Part shown: positions 1 through 6,092 of the stretch, in pieces | Layout: each line of letters opens with the position of its first letter | Position numbering within the stretch: the first letter of the stretch is position 1 | From: Paracoccaceae bacterium | Lineage (GTDB): Bacteria > Pseudomonadota > Alphaproteobacteria > Rhodobacterales > Rhodobacteraceae | DNA: 15,607 nucleotides | Assembly: GCA_007123625.1 (NCBI GenBank) | Contig: SKKS01000158.1 | Span: 1-15,607, forward strand | Direction of reading: 5' to 3' | Notes under the pieces: model-generated | What the model saw: the letters and a program-made list of their open reading frames with translations, nothing else | Told to the model about the DNA's origin: nothing | The model's database searches: none | Program-made: the position numbers and the translations under genes

Positions 1-71
1 AAAGCGCCCGCACAAGGCGGGCGCAAGTCATTGAGGCAGGTTTCATACAGGCAAGAAACCTATCGAGCAGT
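1..71 (-). ncRNA. candidate small RNA, two stem-loops
   Basis: Read on the minus strand, a transcript starting near 71 would fold into two hairpins. The first has a 7-bp stem AGGTTTC/GAAACCT (61-55 and 44-38) with a 10-nt loop. The second is the 8-bp GC stem at 24-4 followed by UUU. A -10-like TATATA and a -35-like TTGGAT with exact 17-nt spacing lie just upstream (83-78 and 106-101). No convincing protein is encoded: the possible ORFs are an 11-residue one starting at 79 and one starting at 46 that runs off the edge, and neither has a ribosome binding site. This layout of promoter, short stem-loops and terminator is typical of bacterial sRNAs. I do not recognise the family, and the true 3' end lies at or beyond the window edge. 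Confidence 0.35.
4..24 (-). terminator. GC-rich hairpin, probable minus-strand terminator
   Basis: A perfect 8-bp stem, GCGCCCGC (4-11) with GCGGGCGC (17-24), closes a 5-nt loop. On the plus strand it is followed by AAGTCA, so no U-run. On the minus strand it is followed by at least three Ts (positions 3-1) before the window ends. The geometry therefore favours termination of a minus-strand transcript, although the end of an unseen plus-strand gene to the left cannot be excluded. Confidence 0.55.
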
Positions 72-77
72 TCCTCA

Positions 78-106
78 TATATAACGCTTCTTTCGTAACT
101 ATCCAA
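78..106 (-). promoter_or_regulatory. sigma70-like promoter on minus strand
   Basis: On the minus strand, TTGGAT (106-101) is separated by 17 nt from TATATA (83-78) inside the only strongly AT-rich stretch of the window. The -35 matches the consensus at 3 of 6 positions and the -10 at 4 of 6. It would start transcription near 70-72 and drive the candidate small RNA or a divergent gene to the left. Confidence 0.35.
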
Positions 107-110
107 GCTA

Positions 111-125
111 AAAGTTTGAAACTTT
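111..125. promoter_or_regulatory. 15-bp perfect palindrome, candidate operator
   Basis: AAAGTTT, a central G, then AAACTTT form a perfect inverted repeat. It lies 57 nt upstream of the peptide-binding protein start and about 40-54 nt upstream of the inferred minus-strand start site, so one regulator could act on both directions. It overlaps a plus-strand TTGAAA (116-121) and abuts TTGACA (124-129), either of which could be a -35 element, but neither has a good -10. I do not recognise the regulator. Confidence 0.35.
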
Positions 126-181
126 GACATAGTCACAGTAGCTTCGCGCATGACCCTGCTGCCGCGAAAGGACCCGCACCG

Positions 182-1996
182 ATGACCGCCCGCCCCCGCC
201 ATTCCCTTGCCACCGCCCTGGCCCTGGGCCTTGCCGCGCTTGCCGGCACCCCTGCCCTGGCCGAGCCCGCGCATGGCATAGCTATGTACGGCGACCCCGC
301 ACTACCACCAGATTTTGCGCATCTGCCCCATGCCAACCCGGACGCGCCCCAAGGCGGCCGAATCGTTTTTGGCGAGGTAGGCGGCTTCGATTCGCTCAAC
401 CCCTACATCCGGCGCGGCACTGCGCCTTGGGGTGTTGGGCTTCTGACGGTCGAGACCTTGCTGGGCCGCAGCTATGACGAGCCGTTCACCCTTTACGGGG
501 TGCTCGCCGAATCGGTCGAGACCAATGCCGAGCGCGATTTCGTAGAATTCACCCTGCGCGAGGAGGCCCGATTCTCGGACGGCAGCCCGGTGACGGTTGA
601 AGACGTGATGTGGTCGATGGAAGCGCTCGGCACCGAAGGGCAACCGCGCTACCACGCCGCCTGGTCCAAGATCGCCTCGATGGAGGCCTCCGGCCCGCGC
701 TCCGTGCGCTTCACCTTCACCGAGGTGGACCGCGAACTGCCGCTGATCCTGGGCCTGCGCCCGATCCTGCAGAAAGCACAATTCGACGACCGCGCCTTTG
801 ACGAATCCTCGCTGGTGCCGGTGATCGGATCGGGGCCCTATGTGGTCGGCGATTTCGAACCGGGCCGTTCGATCAGTCTGGTCAAGAACCCCGACTGGTG
901 GGCACGTGATCTGAGCTTCTATTCCGGGCAGCACAATTTCGACGAGGTCCGCTACGAGTATTTCGGCGACGCTGCGGTGGTGTTCGAGCAGTTCAAGGCC
1001 GGTGAGATCATGTCCTGGCGCGAAGGCAATGCCGCGCGCTGGGCAGACAGCTACGATTTCCCGCGTGTCCAGTCCGGCGCCGTGACCAGGTCCGAGATCC
1101 CGCACCAGCGGCCGTCGGGGATGACAGGGCTGGTGTTCAACACACGCCGCGACCTCTTCGCCGACTGGCGGGTGCGCGAGGCGCTGATCCACGCGTTCAA
1201 CTTCGAATACGTTGCCCAGACGATCACCGGGGGCGTCGACCCGCGCATCACCTCGTATTTCTCGAACTCGATCCTTGGGATGGACCACGGCCCGGCCGAA
1301 GGGCGCGTGGCCGATATGCTGGAGCCCTGGCGCGCGCATCTGCTGCCCGGCGCGGTCGAAGGCTATGAGTTGCCGGTCTCGGACGGGTCGGTGGCCAACC
1401 GTGCCAACATGCGCGCGGCAACCGCACTCCTCGCAGAAGCCGGATGGGAACCCGACGCATCGGGGGTGCTGCGCAACGGCGACGGCACGGCCTTCGAATT
1501 CACCATCCTGCTGCGGCAAGGCGCGTCCGAGATGCGCGCGATCGTGGACATCTACGTGGAATCCCTGCGCAGGCTGGGCGTCCGGGTGGATACTGCGAGC
1601 GTGGACAGCGCGCAATACACCGAACGGTTGAACGACTATGACTTCGACATGACGCACATGGTCCGCGCCATGTCGCTGAGCCCCGGCAACGAGCAATGGC
1701 TATACTGGGGGTCCGAGGCCGCCGACCTCCCCGCGACGCGCAACATCATGGGCGCGCAAAGCCCGGCGATCGATGCGCTGATCGAGGGGCTGCTGACCGC
1801 CGACGGCCAGGAGGATTTTGTCGCCGCCGCACAGGCGCTGGACAGGGTGCTGATGGCCGAACGCTTCGCGGTGCCGATGTGGTTCTCGCCCGTGTCGCGT
1901 CTGGCGCATGACACGCGCCTGCGCTTCCCCGAGCGGCTGCCGATGTACGGCGACTGGCTGGGGTTCCAGCCCGAGGTCTGGTGGTACCAGGAATGA
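182..1996 (+). CDS. YejA-like extracellular oligopeptide-binding protein (SBP family 5)
   Basis: This 604-residue periplasmic solute-binding protein of the peptide/nickel family 5 class resembles YejA, the binding component of the YejABEF oligopeptide and microcin C importer. It should capture peptides in the periplasm and deliver them to an inner-membrane ABC permease. A Sec signal peptide is evident: basic MTARPRHS, a hydrophobic core, and a cleavage motif TPALA before residue 28. The mature start HGIAMYGDPALPPDF and the segments GGFDSLNPYI, FTLREEARFSDGSPVTVEDV and FADWRVREALIHAF are typical of the family, as is the length. The start is supported by AAGGA at 168-172, 9 nt upstream. No permease or ATPase gene follows; the next gene is unrelated and lies beyond strong hairpins, so the partner genes must be to the left or elsewhere. 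YejA-like specificity is inferred from sequence resemblance only. Confidence 0.9.
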   Translation: MTARPRHSLATALALGLAALAGTPALAEPAHGIAMYGDPALPPDFAHLPHANPDAPQGGRIVFGEVGGFDSLNPYIRRGTAPWGVGLLTVETLLGRSYDEPFTLYGVLAESVETNAERDFVEFTLREEARFSDGSPVTVEDVMWSMEALGTEGQPRYHAAWSKIASMEASGPRSVRFTFTEVDRELPLILGLRPILQKAQFDDRAFDESSLVPVIGSGPYVVGDFEPGRSISLVKNPDWWARDLSFYSGQHNFDEVRYEYFGDAAVVFEQFKAGEIMSWREGNAARWADSYDFPRVQSGAVTRSEIPHQRPSGMTGLVFNTRRDLFADWRVREALIHAFNFEYVAQTITGGVDPRITSYFSNSILGMDHGPAEGRVADMLEPWRAHLLPGAVEGYELPVSDGSVANRANMRAATALLAEAGWEPDASGVLRNGDGTAFEFTILLRQGASEMRAIVDIYVESLRRLGVRVDTASVDSAQYTERLNDYDFDMTHMVRAMSLSPGNEQWLYWGSEAADLPATRNIMGAQSPAIDALIEGLLTADGQEDFVAAAQALDRVLMAERFAVPMWFSPVSRLAHDTRLRFPERLPMYGDWLGFQPEVWWYQE

Positions 1997-2028
1997 ACGG
2001 ACACGCGGGTTGAACCGGTTCTCCCGCC

Positions 2029-2057
2029 CCCGCGGCGCCGCGGGCAAATGCCCGCGG
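2029..2057 (+). terminator. alternative strong hairpins after the peptide-binding gene
   Basis: Two stem-loops share one arm. A 16-bp self-complementary GC block spans 2029-2044. A 9-bp stem CCGCGGGCA (2038-2046) with TGCCCGCGG (2049-2057) has only AA between the arms. They cannot form together. No U-run follows, so this is either a Rho-type or stem-only terminator about 30 nt past the stop codon, or an RNA-protecting hairpin. The lack of Ts lowers confidence in simple intrinsic termination. Confidence 0.4.
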
Positions 2058-2145
2058 CTTGCGGCGTTGGGCCGGGCCGGGCGCGCCTGCGGCACCCCCG
2101 AAGTGGGGCACGCGACCCAATTGTGCACAACTGCGCAGTCAGCCT

Positions 2146-2167
2146 GAGTATTTTTGGCAAGATGAAG
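2146..2167 (+). other. AT-rich intergenic motif of possible recurrent family
   Basis: GAGTATTTTTGGCAAGATG followed by AAG stands out from its GC-rich surroundings, 51 nt upstream of the methyltransferase start. From memory, motifs of the form GAGTATTT...AAGATGAAG occur many times between genes in Rhodobacteraceae. I cannot verify that here, and I see no second copy in this window. It may be part of the promoter or leader of the downstream operon. Confidence 0.3.
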
Positions 2168-2208
2168 GGTGGCGAGGCTCGACGCCACAGCATCAGCAGA
2201 GCATGACG

Positions 2209-2213
2209 GAGGA
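2209..2213 (+). promoter_or_regulatory. Shine-Dalgarno GGAGG that fixes the methyltransferase start
   Basis: GGAGG ends 4 nt before the ATG at 2218. A competing in-frame ATG at 2203 overlaps this site and has no good Shine-Dalgarno of its own. The frame also stays open back to 2059, through the GC-rich hairpin-flanking DNA, but that stretch does not look like protein. Confidence 0.7.
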
Positions 2214-2217
2214 GCGG

Positions 2218-2862
2218 ATGAGCGACGACGGATCCAACCTGCAGCGAGCCTATACCCTGCGCAGCCCGGCGGAATGCCTTGAGCTTTATGCAGACTGGGC
2301 AAAGAGCTATGACGCCGATTTTGCCAGCGCACGCGCCTATGCGCTGCCCTTGCGCGTGGCAGAGGCGTTTCTGGCCGCAAGCCCCCCTGCCGGGTCCGTG
2401 CTGGATGTGGGCGCGGGGACCGGGCTGGTGGCGGCGGCGCTACGCGCACTGGGCCATGGCGCGCCGCTGGAAGCAGTCGACATCTCGCCGCAGATGCTGG
2501 AGGTGGCGCGGGAGAAGGGGCTGTATGCGGCGCTGCATGTGACCGATATCACCCGCCCCCTGCCCGCGGGTTGCGGACCCTATGCGGGGATTGTCAGCGC
2601 GGGTACATTCACGCACGGCCATGTCGGCCCCGAAGCGCTGGCGCCGCTGCTGGCTGCGACTCTGCCGGGCGCGGTGGTGGCGTTGTCGGTCAATCTGGGC
2701 GTCTGGGAAACCCGCGGCTTTCCACAGGCGCTGGCCGCGCTGGGCGACCGGATCGACCCGCCCGAGTATCTGGACGTGCCGATCTATGGCGGACATGCCG
2801 ACGCCGCAGCCGAAGCGCCCGCGGGTGACCGCGCCCGCATCCTGCGGTTCCGTACGCGATGA
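2218..2862 (+). CDS. class I SAM-dependent methyltransferase
   Basis: A 214-residue Rossmann-fold methyltransferase, probably cytoplasmic. Motif I, VLDVGAGTGLVAAAL, lies at residues 61-75 and binds SAM. VDIS (87-90) supplies the acidic residue for the ribose hydroxyls, followed by PQMLEVAREKGL. HVTDITRPLP (107-116) and the later VSAGTFTHGHVGPEAL complete the core. The N-terminal LYADWAKSYDADF resembles small-molecule methyltransferases of the UbiE/WBSCR27 sort, and no tRNA, rRNA or DNA target domain is visible. The stop overlaps the next start by 4 bp (ATGA), so it is translationally coupled to the PfkB kinase and psuG. That places it in a nucleoside-salvage operon. Its substrate is unknown; a modified nucleoside or sugar would fit the context but is only inference. 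Confidence 0.85.
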   Translation: MSDDGSNLQRAYTLRSPAECLELYADWAKSYDADFASARAYALPLRVAEAFLAASPPAGSVLDVGAGTGLVAAALRALGHGAPLEAVDISPQMLEVAREKGLYAALHVTDITRPLPAGCGPYAGIVSAGTFTHGHVGPEALAPLLAATLPGAVVALSVNLGVWETRGFPQALAALGDRIDPPEYLDVPIYGGHADAAAEAPAGDRARILRFRTR

Positions 2863-3728
2863 GCGCAGCCCTGCCCGCGATCCCCTGCATCGGGGCGGCG
2901 CATTGGGACATCATCGGGCACGTGAACGGCGCTGCGGGCCGCGGCGCAGACCTTCCCGGCAGGGTGCGGCGCGCCCCCGGCGGCGTGGCGCTGAACCTGG
3001 CGCTGGCGCTGCGGCGCGAAGGGTTGGCGGCGGCGTTGATCGCAGCGGTCGGGGACGATGTGGCAGCCACAGAGCTGGAGGCGGCGCTGTCGGCACGTGG
3101 CGTGGACTGCCGGGGCCTGTCGCGGGTGCGGGGCGGTGTGACCGGTGCCTATGTGGGGATCGAGGATGCGGGCGGACTGGTCGCCGCCGTGGCTGACACG
3201 CGTGCGGCGGATGCAGCAGGGCGCGCGCTGCTGCGCGGGCTTGCGGCGCACCCGCGGGCACGGATCGCGGTGGTGGACGGAAACCTGTCGCCGGGTGTGC
3301 TGACTGCGCTCGCCGAGATGGAGGCACCGGGGACGCGCATGCTTTGCGTGGCCGGGGCCTCGCCCGCCAAGGCCCCGGTCCTGCGCGCGGTGCTGGCACA
3401 TCCGCGCGTGGTGCTGTACCTCAACCGGGCCGAGGCTGCGGCCCTGTGCGCGCAGCCCTGCGCCGATACCGCCACAGCCGCCCGTGCGTTGCGCGATGCC
3501 GGGGCGGCGGCGGCGCTGGTGACCGATGGCGCGGCACCCGTGGCCTGGGCCGATGCGGCGGGCTGCATCCGTGCGACCCCGCCAACGGTGCGGGCAAAGC
3601 GGGTCACCGGCGCGGGTGACGCGCTCATGGCGGCGCATCTGGCGGCACGGCTGCGCGGGCTGGACGCCACCGAAGCATTGGTTTTGGCGCTGGCGCGCGC
3701 GGCGGAACACATCAGCGGGAGTGAATGA
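2859..3728 (+). CDS. psuK: PfkB-family kinase, probable pseudouridine kinase
   Basis: A 289-residue ribokinase-fold (PfkB) sugar kinase. The N-terminal region has the glycine pair and substrate-contact stretch APGGVALNLALAL (39-51). The NRAEA motif sits at 189-193 and VTDG at 221-224. The anion-hole and catalytic motif VTGAGDALMAAH (249-260) places the base at Asp254. Length is usual for the family. It overlaps the methyltransferase stop and the psuG start by 4 bp on each side. Adjacency to pseudouridine-5'-phosphate glycosidase is the classic psuK-psuG arrangement, in which the kinase phosphorylates pseudouridine at the 5' hydroxyl with ATP. PfkB sequence alone does not fix the substrate, so the psuK name rests on context. 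The GC-rich N-terminus (GAAGRGADLPGRV) is ordinary for this genome. Confidence 0.8.
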   Translation: MSAALPAIPCIGAAHWDIIGHVNGAAGRGADLPGRVRRAPGGVALNLALALRREGLAAALIAAVGDDVAATELEAALSARGVDCRGLSRVRGGVTGAYVGIEDAGGLVAAVADTRAADAAGRALLRGLAAHPRARIAVVDGNLSPGVLTALAEMEAPGTRMLCVAGASPAKAPVLRAVLAHPRVVLYLNRAEAAALCAQPCADTATAARALRDAGAAAALVTDGAAPVAWADAAGCIRATPPTVRAKRVTGAGDALMAAHLAARLRGLDATEALVLALARAAEHISGSE

Positions 3729-4648
3729 CGATGCATGCCCTGACCCTTGGCGCCGAAGTGGCCGCCGCGCGCGACGCGGGCGCCCCGTTGGTGGCGCTGG
3801 AATCCACGATCATCACCCACGGCATGCCCTGGCCGCAGAACCTGAAAACCGCCCGCGCGGTCGAGGCCGAGGTGCGCGCCGCTGGCGCCGTGCCCGCCAC
3901 GATCGCGGTGATGGACGGGCGGATCCGCGTGGGGCTGGATGCGCCCGAGCTGGAGCGGCTGGCCCGTGCCGAGGGTGTTATGAAACTCAGCCGCGCCGAT
4001 CTGGCGGTGTGTCTGGCACAAGGGCGGATGGGCGCCACGACCGTTGCCGCCACAATGATCTGCGCGCATCTGGCGGGCATCGCGGTCTTTGCCACCGGGG
4101 GGATCGGCGGCGTGCACCGGGGCGCCGAGACCAGTTTGGACATTTCCGCCGATCTGCAGGAGCTGGCCCAGACGCCGGTGACAGTGGTGGCAGCGGGGGC
4201 CAAGGCGATCCTGGACCTGCCTAAAACGCTGGAAGTGCTGGAAACGCTTGGCGTGCCGGTCATCGCATACGGTCAGGACGCGCTGCCTGCGTTCTGGTCG
4301 CGCGACAGCGGGCTGACCGCGCCGCTGCGCCTTGACCGCGCCGCCGATATTTCCCGTGCGCACCAGATGCGAGCAGCGCTGGGGCTGGCGGGCGGGCAGC
4401 TTGTGGCGAACCCGATCCCGGTGGCGGACGAGATCCCCGCCGCGACCCTTGCGCCCCTGATCGCCCGGGCGCAGGCCGAAGCCGAAGCGCACGGGATTGC
4501 GGCCAAGGCGGTGACACCTTATCTGCTGGGGCGCATCTTCGAGTTGACCGAGGGGCGGTCGCTGGCCGCGAATATCGCTCTGGTGCGCAACAACGCGCGA
4601 CTGGCCGCCGCCGTCGCCATCGCCATGCAGGACGCCGCATCCGAATGA
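3725..4648 (+). CDS. psuG: pseudouridine-5'-phosphate glycosidase
   Basis: PsuG reversibly breaks the C-C glycosidic bond of pseudouridine 5'-phosphate, giving uracil and ribose 5-phosphate. The 307-residue protein is full length. Family blocks appear in order: ALESTIITHGMP (24-34, Glu26), MKLSRADLA (86-94, Lys87), FATGGIGGVHRG (122-133), DISADLQEL (139-147, Asp143), AAGAKAILDLPKTLE (156-170, Lys160), NPIP (229-232) and TPYLLGRI (264-271). Glu26, Lys87, Asp143 and Lys160 line up with the E. coli catalytic set Glu31, Lys93, Asp149 and Lys166 by a constant offset of 5-6; the last lysine forms the imine with ribose phosphate. The start overlaps the kinase stop (ATGA). A second ATG at 3731 has a better-spaced GGGAG upstream and could be the real start. 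No pseudouridine transporter is seen in the window. Confidence 0.94.
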   Translation: MTMHALTLGAEVAAARDAGAPLVALESTIITHGMPWPQNLKTARAVEAEVRAAGAVPATIAVMDGRIRVGLDAPELERLARAEGVMKLSRADLAVCLAQGRMGATTVAATMICAHLAGIAVFATGGIGGVHRGAETSLDISADLQELAQTPVTVVAAGAKAILDLPKTLEVLETLGVPVIAYGQDALPAFWSRDSGLTAPLRLDRAADISRAHQMRAALGLAGGQLVANPIPVADEIPAATLAPLIARAQAEAEAHGIAAKAVTPYLLGRIFELTEGRSLAANIALVRNNARLAAAVAIAMQDAASE

Positions 4649-5307
4649 CCGACGACGAGCAACAGAAGCGCAGCCTGATCGGACGGCTTCGCACCAATTT
4701 CCTGACCGGGCTGGCGGTGATCGCGCCGGCAGTGCTGACCATCTGGGTGGTCTGGACGGTCATCAACTGGTTCGACGGCTGGGTGCTGCCGTTCATCCCG
4801 CGCGCCTACAGGCCCGAAACACTGCTGGGGTGGGATATTCCGGGCGTGGGGGTGGTGCTGTTCCTGGTCTTTGCGATCATGGTCGGCGCCTTCGCCAAGG
4901 GGCTGATCGGGCGCAGCCTGATCTACTGGAGCGAACGGATCGTCGAGCGGATGCCGGTGGTACGCTCGATCTACAACGCGGTAAAGCAGATCGCCGACAC
5001 GATACTGGCGCGCAGCCAGCCGACATTCGACCGCGCCTGTCTGGTGCAATACCCGCGACCGGGAATCTGGGCGATCGCCTTCATCTCGGCGCGCACGCGG
5101 GGCGAGATCAGTGACAAGCTGGCGGCCAACGGGGAGCTGGTCAGCGTGTTCCTGCCGACCACGCCGAACCCGACATCGGGGTTCTTGCTGTTTGTTCCGC
5201 ACGCAGATGTGATCGAACTGGACATGACGGTCGAGGACGCGATCAAGCTGGTGATCTCGGCCGGGCTTGTCTATCCCGACGGCAAGCTGCCGCGCAAACC
5301 CGGCTGA
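4645..5307 (+). CDS. DUF502 family inner-membrane protein
   Basis: A 220-residue DUF502 protein of unknown function. Two predicted membrane segments lie at about residues 20-41 and 66-88, enclosing a short loop with DGWVLPFIPRAYRPE. A soluble C-terminal domain follows. The family signatures PVVRSIYNAVKQ (104-115), VFLPTTPNPTSGFLLFVP and DMTVEDAIKLVISAGLV are all intact, and the length is normal. Its ATG overlaps the psuG stop by 4 bp, so it is the last gene of the methyltransferase-psuK-psuG operon. Nothing ties it functionally to pseudouridine breakdown, and co-transcription may be incidental. Hairpins begin about 30 nt after the stop. Confidence 0.9.
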   Translation: MTDDEQQKRSLIGRLRTNFLTGLAVIAPAVLTIWVVWTVINWFDGWVLPFIPRAYRPETLLGWDIPGVGVVLFLVFAIMVGAFAKGLIGRSLIYWSERIVERMPVVRSIYNAVKQIADTILARSQPTFDRACLVQYPRPGIWAIAFISARTRGEISDKLAANGELVSVFLPTTPNPTSGFLLFVPHADVIELDMTVEDAIKLVISAGLVYPDGKLPRKPG

Positions 5308-5340
5308 GGCGACCCGGCTGCAGCCACTCCCGCCGCGCCC

Positions 5341-5362
5341 GCCCGGTGTCCCTGCACCGGGC
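5341..5362. terminator. hairpin downstream of the psu operon
   Basis: GCCCGGTG (5341-5348) pairs with CACCGGGC (5355-5362) across a 6-nt loop, giving an 8-bp perfect stem about 30 nt after the DUF502 stop. No U-run follows on the plus strand. It stands in the short gap between two converging operons, together with the larger hairpin that follows, and probably contributes to ending one or both transcripts. Confidence 0.45.
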
Positions 5363-5410
5363 AGCCCCCGCGAAGGGTGCAGGGGCGGGCGGGCACCCTG
5401 AGCGGGGGCT
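5363..5410. terminator. compound hairpin between convergent operons
   Basis: An outer 9-bp stem AGCCCCCGC (5363-5371) with GCGGGGGCT (5402-5410) encloses an inner 7-bp stem AGGGTGC (5374-5380) with GCACCCT (5393-5399). On the plus strand the outer stem is followed by TT. It lies 37 nt past the stop of the minus-strand lipoprotein gene and 55 nt past the plus-strand DUF502 stop, so it is well placed as a bidirectional terminator. Confidence 0.6.
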
Positions 5411-5447
5411 TTCGCGCCTTGGGCGCCAAGCCGCGCGGGCAAACGCC

Positions 5448-6092
5448 TCAGGCGCCGCCGGGCACTGCCGCCAGCCGCACGCCCATACGCTCCAGCGCCC
5501 AACCCGTCAGATCGCGCAGCACCGCCGATGTGGCGGCGTTGAACGCCTCAACCACCTGCAACGCGTCGTCCGACGTCGCGGGCGCCGTGGCCTGGAATGT
5601 GCGCGTGGCCAACACCTGCCCGTCGTCATCGCGCACCACTCGCGCGGTCAGGCGCACACGCACCTGCACGCTGTCATCCGCCAGAACCTCGGCCTGGAAA
5701 TCGGTCAGGTCGCTGACCAGCATGAAATCGGAGAACCCGCCAGGAAGCGCACGGCGCCCTGCATAGCGCAGCGCATTGGTATCCTCAAAGGCGCGCACCA
5801 TCAGGCCCTGCACCATCAGCGGTGCCTCGTCGGTCCAGCGCGCGCCGGGCAGATAGGCCGCCTGCAAGGGCGTGGGCCGGATCAGGATACGGTCGGTGCC
5901 GACCGCCCCGCCCCCGCCGGGCGTTTCGATCACCAGACTGCGCGCCAGCGTCCGCGTGGCCTGCGCCATCTGCGCAGGCGCGCGCAGTTCATACGCATCG
6001 AGCGGCTGCGTGCCTCCCAGACCAAGAATTCCGCCACACCCCGTCAACAGCAGGATCGCAAGGAATGCCATGGTGTTGCGAAAAGGGGTCAT
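5448..6092 (-). CDS. ABC transport auxiliary lipoprotein (PqiC/LinN-like)
   Basis: A 214-residue lipoprotein of the ABC-transport auxiliary family (YmbA/PqiC). The signal sequence ends in lipobox LTGC with the lipidated Cys at residue 19, followed by GGILGLGG. Residue 20 is Gly, not an Asp retention signal, which is compatible with outer-membrane sorting. The body shows the family pattern RILIRPTPLQAAYLPGARW and DEAPLMVQGLMVRAFED. Its ATG overlaps the stop of the MCE gene by 4 bp, with GGAG 8 nt upstream inside that gene. In PqiABC and LinKLMN systems the matching lipoprotein is the outer-membrane-side partner of the MCE protein. I infer the same here: it would receive the distal end of the MCE needle. 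Confidence 0.85.
   Translation of the reverse strand: MTPFRNTMAFLAILLLTGCGGILGLGGTQPLDAYELRAPAQMAQATRTLARSLVIETPGGGGAVGTDRILIRPTPLQAAYLPGARWTDEAPLMVQGLMVRAFEDTNALRYAGRRALPGGFSDFMLVSDLTDFQAEVLADDSVQVRVRLTARVVRDDDGQVLATRTFQATAPATSDDALQVVEAFNAATSAVLRDLTGWALERMGVRLAAVPGGA

Noticed and set aside
302..1696. A 464-codon minus-strand frame
   Set aside because: It is antisense to the peptide-binding protein gene, has no domain and shows the skewed composition of a shadow frame.
2121..2138. Adjacent short palindromes TTGTGCACAA and CTGCGCAG
   Set aside because: They are short, and CTGCGCAG also occurs at 10189-10196. In GC-rich DNA such palindromes are common, and there is no promoter context to support an operator.
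2059..2217. N-terminal extension of the methyltransferase
   Set aside because: The frame is open, but GGAGG directly before 2218 and the non-protein-like composition of the extension argue for the later start.
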